Positions 21,481-33,380 of a stretch of DNA of 64,000 nt are shown in pieces. The translations under genes were made by a program, and so were the position numbers. Numbering within the stretch: the first letter of the stretch is position 1; every line of letters starts with the position of its first letter. Source of the DNA: Gnetum montanum (lineage: Eukaryota > Streptophyta > Gnetopsida > Gnetales > Gnetaceae). The notes under the pieces are model-generated. The model was not told the DNA's origin. It was given only the letters and a program-made list of their open reading frames with translations, and searched no databases. Location of the stretch: assembly GCA_015680685.1 (NCBI GenBank), contig MNCI01015802.1:522284-586283 (forward strand), read 5' to 3'.

Positions 21481-23784
21481 TTATGTGGAACATGTGGATG
21501 CAAAAGGATTTACGTATTTAGCCTCATCTATATCGTCATTTAAGGAATATTCACCAAGTCCTAGTTCGACCACTCCAACGAAAAGATTGTTGTTTTGATT
21601 TTCTTGAGACCCAGTTTGTTGATCAAAAGTTGTTACCATTTGCTTATAAAAGGGTTCCCTAGGTATAATCATATATTCAGATTTTCCTTTAACTGGGATC
21701 AATAATTCTGAGAAGTCTGACCTAAAGAAGCCCCCAAACTTAGCTCCAAAATTCCTAGATAAGAGCACACCATATGTAGGTTTCATGTCAACTACTAGGA
21801 TGTCTATATAACATATAAATGTAGGGTATTTCTTAAGTTGTACCTTTGCTCCTTTTAATAACCCTACTACAGGTACGCTAGATCCGTCAAGTTGAATCAC
21901 ATTTTTAGTTTGTGGTATCATTTGTGCTCCTAGGGTGTTACAAATGTCAAGAGGCATGACACTAACAGTTGCACCCGAATCCATTAAACAGTTATGGACA
22001 TTCTTTCCTAAAATAATCAAAGTGGTTAGAAAAGGGGGATGATCCTTTTTGCCAGACATATAATTGTCCATGTTTTGTATTGGTAACGTGTTAGGACTTT
22101 CTGCAAAGGGAACTTGCCTTTCGGGAATTGGGGATTTTTCTGTTTGGGTTACAGGTGTATGAACCATATCCCGAATCACTTCTTTCATTTCGTTAAAATG
22201 TAGAAGGTCATACATCGATATGTTGGCTTTCACTCTTTTTAAGTCCTCGACCAAATCATAATTCTTAAGTTCATCTTTGGCTTCTTGTTGAGATGGAACT
22301 TTCTTGAGTAGAGATGGGGGGTTTGGTTGTTGTGGGGCAATTACTTGGGATGACTCAGATTGATTGTTTCCATTGTTTTGACTAGGAACTCTTTTGTTTG
22401 GAGGCGTATAGAAATTGTTTCTAGTTTGTCGTTGTGGAGCATTCATAATGTCGCTGATTTTATGGTAACGAGTGTTGTGTGGGTTAGGGTCGCCTACCAT
22501 GACTTGTTCTAATGAGGAAACCTCTTCGTTTTCTGTCTCATGAGGTACATCAAGAACCATGATAGGGGCTTTTCCATTTCGTTGCCCTTGGGTACTGTCA
22601 CCATATAATGCCATGAACTGAGGACAAGTCTTTTTAGAATGTTGCCTCGTATTATGAAGATGACAATAATCATCATTGATTGGTGCACTTGGTTGTCCTG
22701 GTTGTATAGGGCTTTTACTATTGTTTCTCTTTAACTCAACCACTTCGTTGGATAGTTTCTGTAGTGAAGTAAGTATTTGGGTCATCTGATTTTGGGTTTG
22801 GCTTGGTGGTTCAACAGATGATGTCCCATTTGGGTTTATGATGGATTGAATCAAGGCTTTTGATTCGTCATCGTTCAAACCAGTGTTGGATGGTAAGAAT
22901 GAAGAGGACATGGGGCCTTGTGAGTAATTACTTAAAGATAGAGTTGATTGAAAATGAGAAACAACTTGATGCATAATATTAGGTGTTTGGAAACTTGGCA
23001 GGAGTGGGTTTGACTGCATCGGGTTGCTAACACTCATCATCCCAAATTGGGTTTGGATGCTGTTCATAAGGGTTATTTGTTCTAATTCCACAGCTTTTGA
23101 CATTGCACCTTGTATCTCCATTATGTTGGGATCAGATTTGATAGCGTAAGCAAAGAACGGATCAATAGTAGAGAGATAGAAGTTTAGAATACCATCTAGT
23201 TGTGGTCGTATCTCATTTGGCACATAGGCGAGTTGATGAAGGAATCTAAGATTATAATCCCTCACGTTTTCCCTGGGTAGCTTTCTTAGGCTGGTAAAAT
23301 TGCTTGATGCGAGAGCAGGGCTTGTAAATTTGTCAAATTGATTCAAAAACTTATTTTTGAATTCATGCCATGTGTTGATAGAGGCATCAGGAAGCATTAA
23401 GAACCATTGGGTTGCTTTGGTTCTAAACGTTGTTACAAACACTCTGCATGCCACATCATTATGTATAATGTTATGGATCCCTAATAAAGTTTCAAAACAT
23501 TGTATGTGTTGACGTGCATCATTCGTAGGGTTTGAAGGATCAAAGAATAAGTTTATGTTTTGAAGGGACTTTGGTATGTCGTGGTAGTTGTGAAAGTTGA
23601 AAGGGTTCCTTACTAAGGGAACCGGGGGTTGATGGGCTGCCATCTTAGTTCGAGGTTTTTTAGGAATTGTACTTGAAAAAAGTGAAGCTCGTTGTTTTCT
23701 CAAAGTAGATCGACGAGTAACTGGTTGACTAGGGGTAGGAGTATGAGTTCTCTGTTGGGATACTCCGCAAGAAACGTCACTCAT
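21481..23784 (-). CDS. T3 gag-protease polyprotein
   Basis: A 767-residue ORF starting ATG at 23784, after a leader of about 400 nt. A basic, Pro-rich N-terminus is followed by a capsid-like domain (about 75-200) with FEAxL/TKATQWF-type blocks and YNLRFLHQLAY. Near 375-390 is a zinc-knuckle-like YCHLHNTRQHSKKTC, the C/H spacing of Tat gag proteins. The C-terminal protease has MDSGATVSVMP with catalytic D602. The ORF ends in TAA at 21483-21481 and pol continues in the same frame, so readthrough or a point mutation is possible. Gag forms particles; the protease matures the polyprotein. Confidence 0.92.
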   Translation of the reverse strand: MSDVSCGVSQQRTHTPTPSQPVTRRSTLRKQRASLFSSTIPKKPRTKMAAHQPPVPLVRNPFNFHNYHDIPKSLQNINLFFDPSNPTNDARQHIQCFETLLGIHNIIHNDVACRVFVTTFRTKATQWFLMLPDASINTWHEFKNKFLNQFDKFTSPALASSNFTSLRKLPRENVRDYNLRFLHQLAYVPNEIRPQLDGILNFYLSTIDPFFAYAIKSDPNIMEIQGAMSKAVELEQITLMNSIQTQFGMMSVSNPMQSNPLLPSFQTPNIMHQVVSHFQSTLSLSNYSQGPMSSSFLPSNTGLNDDESKALIQSIINPNGTSSVEPPSQTQNQMTQILTSLQKLSNEVVELKRNNSKSPIQPGQPSAPINDDYCHLHNTRQHSKKTCPQFMALYGDSTQGQRNGKAPIMVLDVPHETENEEVSSLEQVMVGDPNPHNTRYHKISDIMNAPQRQTRNNFYTPPNKRVPSQNNGNNQSESSQVIAPQQPNPPSLLKKVPSQQEAKDELKNYDLVEDLKRVKANISMYDLLHFNEMKEVIRDMVHTPVTQTEKSPIPERQVPFAESPNTLPIQNMDNYMSGKKDHPPFLTTLIILGKNVHNCLMDSGATVSVMPLDICNTLGAQMIPQTKNVIQLDGSSVPVVGLLKGAKVQLKKYPTFICYIDILVVDMKPTYGVLLSRNFGAKFGGFFRSDFSELLIPVKGKSEYMIIPREPFYKQMVTTFDQQTGSQENQNNNLFVGVVELGLGEYSLNDDIDEAKYVNPFASTCST

Positions 23785-24180
23785 AAAATGAAAAATAACA
23801 AAAGCTAAAATGCTAATAAACTGTGAAAATTAAAGAAAATAAAAAAAACGTTTAAATACTATATTTTTTAATTTTTTTAAAAAAATTTTAAAAGAAAATT
23901 GAAATTGTAAAATTTCAGAAAAGTAAATAAGAAGTAAAATAATTTAAATCACCTAAATTAAATTTCAGAAAAACAAATTAAAAGGATTGCTAGAATATAA
24001 ATTTGGAAATTTTGAAAATTTGAAATTAAAATAAAGCAGTAAAACTGAAAATAAAAAGGCAAAATTAAATAGACAAAAATAAGAAATGATAATTTATATA
24101 TTTTTTTTAAAGAAAAAGAAACACAAAAAATAAAATAGAGAAAAGGTTGAGATACAGCCCTCCTTCTAGCACCAAAAAGG
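23785..24180 (-). other. T3 5' leader
   Basis: Very A/T-rich leader between primer site and gag ATG. No ORF of note. Confidence 0.7.
24157..24174 (-). other. T3 candidate primer-binding site
   Basis: Six bases from the 5' LTR end, the minus strand reads TGGTGCTAGAAGGAGGGC. The TGG start fits a tRNA CCA end. It is not the tRNA-Asp or initiator-Met site of the other elements, and I cannot name the tRNA. Confidence 0.5.
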
Positions 24181-25909
24181 TGTTGATGCGTAAATTTTGG
24201 ACACGCGAACACTTGTGAAAACTCGTTTGAGGAGACTATTGCCTAGGGCGCCTATGGGTACGGAAACCCGGGAATAGTCTCAGCTGGAAAGGGTAATGTG
24301 ACAAACAATAATACAATATTCTAAACAGAATATCAGAATAAAAGCTTAGATTTAATTTATAATTTAAATACTTTAATTTAATTTAATTTAATTTGATATC
24401 GAAACTTAGGATAATTTGTGTAATTTGCAGAATGATAAATAATTCAAATATTCAAAGATTCAAATAGTAGTCGTCTTAGGCGTAGCAGCGGGGCAGGGTC
24501 TGCGTGTCACAGCTAGGCAGGGTCTGTGTGCAGCCGTGGGGAGAAGACTGCGGGTGGCTGACGCCAGGGGAATGCAAGCACTCGAGCCACGGGAAATGCA
24601 AGCGCGCGTACCGCTGCAGGAGAAGGATGCGGAGCGGCGACGGTGGGAAACCAGCAGCAGCGGGTGGAGGAAACCAGCAGCGGCAGAAATCAGCAACGCG
24701 GTGGACGGAAAACAGCAACGGCCAGAAAACGGTAACGTGGGTAGCGATGCGGACAGCAACGGCAGCGCAGAGAAGGCCACGTAGGAGAAACAGCGTCGAC
24801 AGGCAGCGCAGCAAGCACAGAAGAGCGACGCAGCAGCGTAGAAGAGCTACGCCACAGCGTGACAGTCGGCAGGAGGCGCGAGGTGGCGGTGACGTGGGCG
24901 GCAGAAACCAACGACGACGCGGACGGCAGAAACCAGCGATGGTGCGACGGATAGATTGCAGCGCGGGTGGTGCGAACAGCAGCAAAACAGAGAACCGCGG
25001 GCACTTCTTCTTCTGGTGTGGCTGAGGGAAGGGTTAGATCTGCGTGGGCAGGGCAGGAGAAGGATGTGAGGCGACGGCGATGGAGAAGACACAGATAGAG
25101 CGCGGGCGACAGGCGAACAGATCGGCGCTGCGGGCGGTGGACAGGACAGAAGGCGACGAGGGCGTGGCCGAACAGATGACGACCAGGAAAAGAAACAGAG
25201 GGTGACGCAGGCGAATAGACCCACCAATCCTGAAAACCTTCCCCCCCTCCCTAAATGCTGGCTTCAAAACAATATTTATACGCCCAAAAGGAAAGGACAA
25301 AGGTAGCAGACAGCTCACTGCGATGTGATGATGAATCGTTTTTCCTTTGGTTGCTCGATGATCTTGGACCAAAATGATTAACAAACACCTTCGGTATTGA
25401 CTGGTCCATCAACAGAATAGCTGTGAGGATGATAGCGTCCGACACGGCCTCTGATTACGGTTGTCGCCTCCAGAAGAAATCAGGAAATCTCACGTCATGC
25501 AAGGCGATAATCGCGCAAGCGTTATGACCTTTCGTTTTTCCTTCCATAGTTGCTATCAACGACCTGTCTATGTCAACGTGGGCAGCGGCTCATGTGGCAA
25601 GGAATCCGCGACAATGCAGCCATTGTAGAGCATCTCTGCTCAGGGCAGCATGAGTCGTCATTTCTATTCTGTGGGAACATTTAAAACAAACTTATAAAAC
25701 AAACAGTATTCTTTAAAGTTTTTCACGAGATTCCTGTTTCATCCCTTGGTTTCTTCTTGGTTCTTGCTGCATGTTTTAATTTCTGACGGTGCAGATTGCA
25801 TCGACGAGGAAGCTGTAATAGACCTTAGAAAATAGGAAATAGTAGTTAGAAATATTATTTCTTTATGATAAAGGCCCTATGCCTAGCATGGGTGAGGTTG
25901 GCCTCAACA
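24181..25909 (-). repeat. T3 5' LTR
   Basis: Partner of 14916-16651. TATA box on the minus strand at 25271-25280, so transcription should start about 25-30 bp downstream, near 25245. The CpG-rich core (24470-25150) is largely undecayed, in keeping with a recent insertion. Confidence 0.95.
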
Positions 25910-25914
25910 ACAAC

Positions 25915-27846
25915 AAAAGGTTTCTATAATCTATTTTTGTTGCATCTAGCAGTGTTTAGCCACTTTGTTGAATCTATATTTATTTTCCATGAAATGAATG
26001 TACTATCTATTTGACATATCCTTATTGATCTATGAACATAATAAATTCTTCAATTTTCATTTCCATTTCATATAAAATTTAAAATTTGTATAAAAATTGT
26101 AAAAACCAAAATTAGATCATATGTATCTCTAGCATGTACAATAAATTTCTTCTCCAAGACAAGTAGCGAACACAATACTTAGGAAGACTTAAGAATGCCT
26201 TGATGAACTTGCAATTTATTACCTACAAAACAAGAAGTTTATTAGTTAAGTTATGCTCTCATTTAGTAGAATGTAGATAATAACATAATGAACATAACAA
26301 TGTTTCCAGCATAACCTACTTATTTTTTTCCTTTACCAAAATATAAAACTTATATAATATTCAATACATTAAAATGTGACTAGCTTATTTCAACCTTTAC
26401 TTTTTTACTACTATTGAACTACTATGGCTATGTATACACTATGAATTATCTTTTCACATTTTTCATTCAAATGTAAAGTAATGCTACATTCTATCCAACA
26501 ACACTTTCCATTTTAAAAAAAAACACAAATCAAAGAGAACATTGCAAAAACCAAAGTTGTTTTTCTATCTAGATTTTTTGGCTCAGTAGTAAAATACATT
26601 ATCACTAATAACATATTCAAGGTTCAATTCTAATTTACTCCTTTATTTCTTTTGTGTTCTATGTTCAGCTTTTTAAGTTATAACACAAAAGCTTTTCTTT
26701 ACCTCAAATTTTTACCTTTCCAAAGAAAAACTCAAAATGCTTAGACACTTGCTAAAAAACTTTTGAAGGAAAATGTCACTAAACATAAACTACCTAAAAC
26801 CTTTTTATGGAAAGATTTTGAAGGAAAATGCTATAAAGACAATAAATGTTACCTTTCAAAATTGTCAATTTATTTAAAATAAAAATGTCATTCTGCTACA
26901 AATTTTACCTAGGAAAATCAATATGTCTCTACTCCACTCAATAACTAAAAGCTTTACCATGAATCATTATGTGAGAGTCTTGTTGAAAATTTTAGCTTAG
27001 AAGATCCAAATTTCTCTGCCCCACTTATATGTTGCTTAAGGTTTACCACGGAAGATTATATGCATATTTGCAACTAAATATTAAAATCTTTCTACTTTAA
27101 GTATAAAATGACACATGGAAGATCAAAACCTAAAAACAAGTACTTCTTGCATAATCTTAAGCTTACCACTAGTGAATGAAAAAATCAAAAAATAAAAAAC
27201 TAATAGCAAGAAGTAAACTTCTCACACAACTTGCAAACCCTCCTACCCTCTTGGAGTAGGTTCACTCCACTAATTAATCACAATTAATTTGCTAGAAAAC
27301 AAGAAAACTAGCTATCTTCAATTATTCAATTAGAGGATTACAACAAGGTTTTCAAAACCCACAAACATCTAAAACCTTTCACACTCAAATGATATTGCAA
27401 AGCATGAGGCTCTATAATCATACAATGATTATTCTTAATGCAAGACAACCAATAGAGAATTTCTTCCTAACCAAAACTAAGATCTCAACTCACAAATAAG
27501 ATACAAGAGACTAGAACACACAAGCCAACACATCACACAATTGACCTTGGAGTTGCAATCACCAATTGCACTCACTCAATGTGCTCTCGCACCTTCTCTT
27601 GCTAAGCTTTTCACACTTAAGATCTTTCTTTCTCACTCATGGTACCAAAAATTATGAATTACATTAATATTTATGAACAACAAGGAGACAAGAAACTTAA
27701 GAACCTTCCCTCAATTCAACTTGAGGTTCTTTAGTTATTTCCATAATCTTCTCACCTTTTCCACAACTATTCCCATCCTTTTCCAATTTACCTCGGTTGT
27801 TTTTCAAATTAGAACATGTGATTTTAGAAGTTTCCCCAACCATACG
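25915..27846. other. AT-rich sequence without a recognisable gene
   Basis: Right flank of T3 up to T4. Apart from the tRNA-like sequence near 26570 I see no gene. Because T4 probably sits inside the T5 LTR, the last part of this stretch may be the other half of that LTR; I could not place its end. Confidence 0.45.
26572..26645 (+). repeat. tRNA-like sequence, possible SINE head or tRNA pseudogene
   Basis: An A-box-like TTGGCTCAGTAGT (26579-26591) and a B-box-like GGTTCAATTC (26621-26630) are spaced about as in a real tRNA gene. The acceptor stem does not pair well and there is no CCA. A tRNA-derived SINE or tRNA pseudogene is the best guess. Confidence 0.35.
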
Positions 27847-28705
27847 TGATGAGCGACGAGGTACCCCTATGCCCAACCATATGAATTACAAGCGTTCACA
27901 TGCAATCCAATTGGATTTTTGTGGATGGTACTAGTTGTAGCATCTAGATTGTTATGCTTTGATTGAAGTTCACTATCTTTCCACTTGGACTAGTGGTAGC
28001 TTTGTCACATTTAGTTTAGTCCAAAGTGAGGCATATGATGTTGTCTAATTTCTACGCTACTCCTAATGACAATAAAGAGATGAATTGATTAAACTAATGA
28101 GTAATGGAAAATGAAATCTAAATAACTTATGGCGATGAGTATGTGCACTTAATCATCTGTACATGTCTTAGACTTCGTGAGGCTACTTTTGGGATTGCCA
28201 AGTGTACATCACTACACTTCTGGATTACAAAGTACTTCCACTTAAAGGCTCATGATTAAGGCATACACATTTCGCTTAATAATAGGAACAATAAAAAACA
28301 ATAAATAGAAATGTTTAACTAAGAAAAGCATTAAATAAGTAAAGCAACAATATTAATCCAAGTGGATGTTGCAATGATGGGAGTAATCTTGATCTTTATT
28401 GCCAGTCATGTAACATGTCCAAGTATGTCACACTTGAACAAAGGTGTCGTATGATTACAAACATTACTTTGCGGGCATGCACTGGGAATAACAAACTTAA
28501 AAGAGAAGAAACTAAAAATTAAAACTATTTCCTATGTTCTACATGTTGTCCCATCCGAGAGTCCAAGTGCAGTATTTATAGGTGAGAACTAGATGAGGTG
28601 ACATCGAGTATTTGACATTACTTATTAGCCTTGACGTCAGGTACGTGACATTGGGGCTCCGACGTTGCATATTCGATGTCAGGGCCATAGAAGGATAACT
28701 CATCA
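27847..28705 (-). repeat. T4 3' LTR
   Basis: TGATGAGCGA...AACTCATCA, giving 7-bp inverted ends. TATA box (minus) at 28573-28580. U3 motifs such as TTGACGTCAGGTACGTGACA lie at 28631-28650. Confidence 0.9.
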
Positions 28706-28715
28706 TACCCCCATG
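28706..28715 (-). other. T4 polypurine tract
   Basis: CATGGGGGTA on the minus strand next to the 3' LTR. Confidence 0.75.
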
Positions 28716-28899
28716 ACTAAATGAAAACTTGTCCTCAAGTTAAACAAAATGGGAAATAAGTTCTTTACAAAATATTGATAGGTATGGGATTATTAACTGA
28801 CTTAACAATGAATAAGACTCTTGCATGCCATAGTGGTGTAGTACAAAAGTGGAACACATTATTACGAAAAAAAACAAAATGAAAACAATACTGGGAAGC

Positions 28900-31751
28900 T
28901 CATGTAGTGCCTAGAGGTGGTGGCTCTTCCATTGACTGCTTCCCTTTATTGCTAGGCTATTGAAACTTGTATTGATTGAATAAGGCCTGCAATTTTTCTT
29001 CCTCCATCCTTGGGTCATACACCGTCCAAGCTATTGTGCCAATGTGTGTCGGCACTAGTACATCCCAAGGACATGACAACTATGGGAACATTTGATTCAC
29101 CTTTACATACGATGTTGCGAACTACTATCATTCTTTCTCAAAAGCCCTAGCTTTGTCCTTAAGCTCATGATAATCTATTAATCTGTGAGCCAAGTTCAAG
29201 GCTACATCTTTCTATCCCTGATAACTAGCTTTGACCACCTTCAACTTTGAGTTTGCCACCTACAACTTTTGTAAAGCATCTTTTCGATTCGCAAAATCTT
29301 TTTCATACAATGCATAGGTGGCCACCACTTGTTTTTCCAACTCACTTTAAGGACGACCTACTATTAACATGTCAAGGTTAGCATATCTAAGGTTATTCAA
29401 TGCCATGTACTCTTTTAAATCCTTTATCTACAGGTCTTTGTTTTTGACTTCTGCTTGTTGGACCATGGCATAACTATTCAAGATGGCCTACCATTCAAAA
29501 TTATACAATGCCAAGGAATTGATGTGGGCCTTGGCCATCTTGATTTCCTTATAAATGCCAACATGGTCACGGAAGTGCTCTTTCAATTTTCATGCTATTT
29601 GGAATTGTTCTACCATGCGTTGACCTCAATTGCTAGCTTTTGGCGAATAACATGTACCTTCTTCATGGAGAGGGTTCTATTTTCTCTAGCCAATCTACTC
29701 ATATCTTGGTTGATCCTCACCAATTGTTCTCACAACTAGTGGATACTTCTAAGATGTTCTTTTGACTTTTTACAGTGGTCAACTAGGAATTCTCTATAGT
29801 GAGCTGCTTATTTTCTTCTTGGATGATAGTTAGTGCCCTTTTATACTCATGAGATTATGCATCTGTAGTAGAGGCATTCCAAACCACCATCTCCTTCTCT
29901 CACTTTGTAGCTACTCTCTCCTTTTCTAGCTTGGTAAGCTCCTCTATTCTAAATTGCTCTAGTTGTTCTGGTGCGACAAAACATGCAAGATTCCATTGTT
30001 CAGCTTGCAAGGTAGCCAACTCTTCATGTAGTCTCTATATCTCAGCTTCTTCATGTTTTGACCTAACCTCTACCATGACCAACTTTCCTTTGGTGGTGAT
30101 GAGATCTGACTGTGCTGCAATGACATCATTGGGAATGTCAAACAAAGTGGTCATTAATCGATCCATCTATAGCAAGTGATCAAGCATGTCCTCATGCATT
30201 GCAGGAGTCATTGAGGTCCTAGCCAACATTTGTGCATCTCTAGTTCTTGCTATATCAGTTGGAGGCACAACAAGAACATTGAATGACTCTATGATGTGAT
30301 CAATGATCACCTCTACTATGCTTGTTGCATCCTTGTGTTGTAGCATCATGACTATGGTGCCTTATCTAGTTTCCAATGTGACTTGAAAGGATGCAATGTT
30401 TATAGAAATGTGGCATGACCATTGAGATCCCCCTCCTCCTAATTGTATTAAGATCTTTCCCTTGTTGCATTAGCTGATACGGTGGGCCGTACAACATCAT
30501 CCATAACTCAAAAGAGATTAGCCTCATCCTGCTTCCCCAACTAATAGTTTTAGCAATTCTCTCTAGGTGGCTCATCAATAGTCTATAATCTTGTAGCGGC
30601 AGTGGTGAAGTTGATGCTTGTGGACACTAATTAGGCTCTTATTTCATTTCTATTCTTGGTTTTGTCTCCTTTTTAGCTTCTTGCTCATCACCAGAATCTT
30701 TTCTTGGTGTTGTAGTTTTTAGGAGTTTTGCAAAGGAGGTGTGCTGAGCCTTCCTAGGGATATCATTGGTATATCCCACAATTCCAACACGCTTGCATAG
30801 ATTTTTTATCAAACAGGGAAATGGGAGTGTTGGTTTCCCTAACTTCATTTCTTTGAACTGTCATTGGATTTCTGTGAAGTAATATAAGGGAACGTTGATT
30901 GCAAATTTTCCCATTAGAATGGCACTTACCTTAGCCACATAAGTCAAGATTTGATTCAGCCCTTGGGTAGGAAATAGGTGGAATGTCCCAATCTTAAAGT
31001 AGGTTCTCTCTTCCAAAGTCATTTCATGCTATGACTTGTCCTCTTTACTGTATGCCTGTCTCAGCCATAATTTCTTTGTTTCAGGAATGGATCTAGTGGA
31101 CGGGTGAGTAACCTTGACCCCTTCATTGGGCGAGTTGAGAGCTGTAGCAATGTCCTTGACTGAGTAAGAGATAATCACCCCCTAGTATGCCTATCCCAGC
31201 CATAATTTCTTTATTTCAAGGTCAGATTTGGTGGATAGGTGAGTAAGCTTGGCCCCTTCATTGGATAGGTTGAGAGCTACAACAATGTCCTTGACTGAGT
31301 AAGAGATAATCACCCCATAGATATTAATAGTGGTGTCCTTGTCTTTGTTATGGAAAAATTGATGGACTTCGCCTAGGTACCCTTGCCCACTATTAGACAA
31401 GATAGGCCACAATGGGGACACTTTAAGTTGCATCCACACTACTTCTAGAGCAAACTCCATGAATGGACCGAAGTTCATTTCCATAATGACCGAAGCCAAT
31501 GTGGATTTCTTCAAGGTGGTAGCAAGGTAGTTAAGGGGCAATGTGAGACGTTGTCCCTGTTTGAGGGCCACTACTTCTACCACCTCTCCTTGGGCTAATT
31601 GCCCAGTAGTAGGGGCCTCTTGATGGATACTAAAAGACTAGGCTTCCTACTTAGCATGTTCCTCATGTTCTCCTTCCTGATCGCAGCCACCATGTGGACA
31701 CTTAGTGGCTGTTTATGAGGGTTCACCCTGAGCACCTCTTTTTGGGGCCAT
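28900..31751 (-). pseudogene. T4 env-position ORF (MAPK ORF), decayed
   Basis: Begins ATG at 31751 right after a good splice acceptor (TTGCAG|ATGG). N-terminus MAPKRGAQGEPS. A domain at about 31580-30780 includes IYGVIISYSVKDIVVALNLS and LPFPCLIKNLCKRVGIVGY; the general pattern resembles the plant-transposon-associated domain annotated as putative plant transposon protein. A Lys/Glu/Gln-rich, probably coiled-coil middle follows, and it ends EPPPLGTT before TGA at 28900-28902. Related copies lie in T6, T9 and T10. About ten stops and frame changes break it. Extra ORFs in this place are known in Athila elements as env-like; I see no signal peptide or fusion peptide. Confidence 0.7.
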
Positions 31752-32055
31752 CTGCAATCAAGAAAAAACTAGGTGTTACCAAGGTTATGTTTATTGTCAT
31801 TAATCAATTTATGCCTTTATTCATAACCTTAGTTCATTAAGTTCATAATGAATATGATTGTAGGGTTAGGAAAATTTTCAAGAAAAATCCCCCAAAAAGG
31901 ATCTATCTCTTTGTACAACCCTCATAATTGGTTTCCTTTTTCATTATATTTGGCTTATAATATTAGTTATGGGCCTGTGGATTAGAAAAATTAGACATCT
32001 AGCATTATCATTAGTGATTTTGCATTATAATTCCTAAGGTTTTTAACATTCTTAC
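31752..32055 (-). other. T4 leader intron ahead of the env-position ORF
   Basis: Donor AGG|GTAAGA at 32056/32055 and acceptor TTTTTTCTTGATTGCAG at 31752, touching the ATG. Length 304 nt. T9 and T10 have introns of 307 and 290 nt in the same place. Confidence 0.55.
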
Positions 32056-32307
32056 CCTTATAATACCTTTCAAGTGATAGAAAATTGTAACAAATCAGCA
32101 CAAAGTTTGCACACAAGCACCCCCCACAACTAAGTTGAACACTTTGGGTTCAGATAGATTTAAACAACATGAAAATCGGAGCATTAGAGAGCTAGATATC
32201 GCACGTGGAAGATCGAGGTGTAGAGCTCTAAGTTATGAGAAAATAAATTTCAACAACTTTTCTAGTAACAAATGAGAAAAATGAAGTTCTAATTTCCATG
32301 GGGGTCA

Positions 32308-32355
32308 TATTTATATTATTTTTGAGACTCAACATCAAGTACATGACATCAAGGT
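32308..32355 (-). promoter_or_regulatory. T4 candidate internal promoter
   Basis: TATAAATA on the minus strand (32308-32315) preceded by a motif at 32331-32349 that equals the T4 LTR U3 motif at 28631-28649 apart from a few transitions, mostly G to A. It lies about 560 bp upstream of the env-position ATG. Confidence 0.5.
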
Positions 32356-32359
32356 CCAA

Positions 32360-33380
32360 AAATTTCGATTTTATGGGGCCAATGAACATGCAAATGGAAG
32401 CTTTGGGATTGATTAGAAGGTTTGAAGTTAAGTTTATCATGCCGTGTAATTAATTTGAGGCACTATAAGTAGGATAAGGTGAAATTTTCAATGTTAAAAG
32501 TATGAAAATGAGCAAGAAAAAGGACATTGAAAGCTTTATTGTGGGATAGGTTAATTTTGTAAGAATGGAAATAATAGGATGAAACAATTTGAGTTTTTGA
32601 AAGGTGAAAAATGATGTATGCACAATAAACAAGTACAAGTCACAAAAGTTACACAAGTGGATGCTTCCCAAAGTAGGCTCTATCTTATGATACCCTTGTG
32701 TAACCACACCTATAATGTTTGTAGGCACTAGAGGGGTTGAATGCAATGCATACCTGTGAAACAAAAAACACACATGTTAGAACCACCGAATCAAGATAAT
32801 CAATCTATGTTACAAAAAACCATAAGTTATGACATCTGGACAATGAGATGAGATGAACCATAGAAGGGATCACAGAAATTAGGACATGAGGGATCGGACC
32901 ATGGTCATAATGAAGCATTGTGTGTTATTAATGATTTAACTATGTGTCCTTCTATCCAAGATTCAAACCAAGTCCAAACCATCTTTCAGTGACACCGCAT
33001 TGTTTCATCTCATCAACAGACAATCATAAGACTATCAAAGTTACAAGGAGTAACATCACTTAGCATTTTGTCCAAGGGAGGAGCATTATTATGGCACAAT
33101 TATTATTATTTTTTATGATTTTGAGAAGTCACCAACCTTTAGTTGTGGGTACATGTCTTTCCAGTGGGACCCATAGAAGTTTATTCAGTGTCGTTTAAAG
33201 GTTCTCTTACTTCCATTTTTCGTTAGATCTACAAGTGTGGGATTGAAGTATGGATAGATGGTGATCCTTGTGTATGGTCGAAGGACGTTGGTTGAGATGA
33301 GGAAGGTAATGCACTAGGTTGGCCTTGTGCTAACTTGAATGATGTGGAGGGTCCATGTGTGGTTTACCTTAGCTTATGGC
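32360..33380 (-). other. T4 noncoding region replacing pol
   Basis: Between gag and the internal promoter. A block near 32660 (GGGAAGCATCCACTTGTG, minus) matches the post-integrase region of T9 near 51060. No protease, RT or integrase found. Confidence 0.55.

Larger units (their letters stand above)
14916..25909 (-). mobile_element. T3: nearly intact Tat-like element with RNase H ahead of RT
   Basis: A 10,994-bp element with LTRs of 1736 and 1729 bp and exact target duplications ACAAC (14911-14915, 25910-25914). Minus-strand order: 5' LTR, primer site, leader, gag-protease ORF, in-frame TAA, archaeal-type RNase H-RT-RNase H, in-frame TAG, integrase, about 1 kb noncoding, polypurine tract, 3' LTR. 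All parts are in one frame, broken by just these two stop codons. It is the least decayed element in the window. Domain order differs from canonical Tat elements, where the extra RNase H lies after RT-RNase H. Confidence 0.95.
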
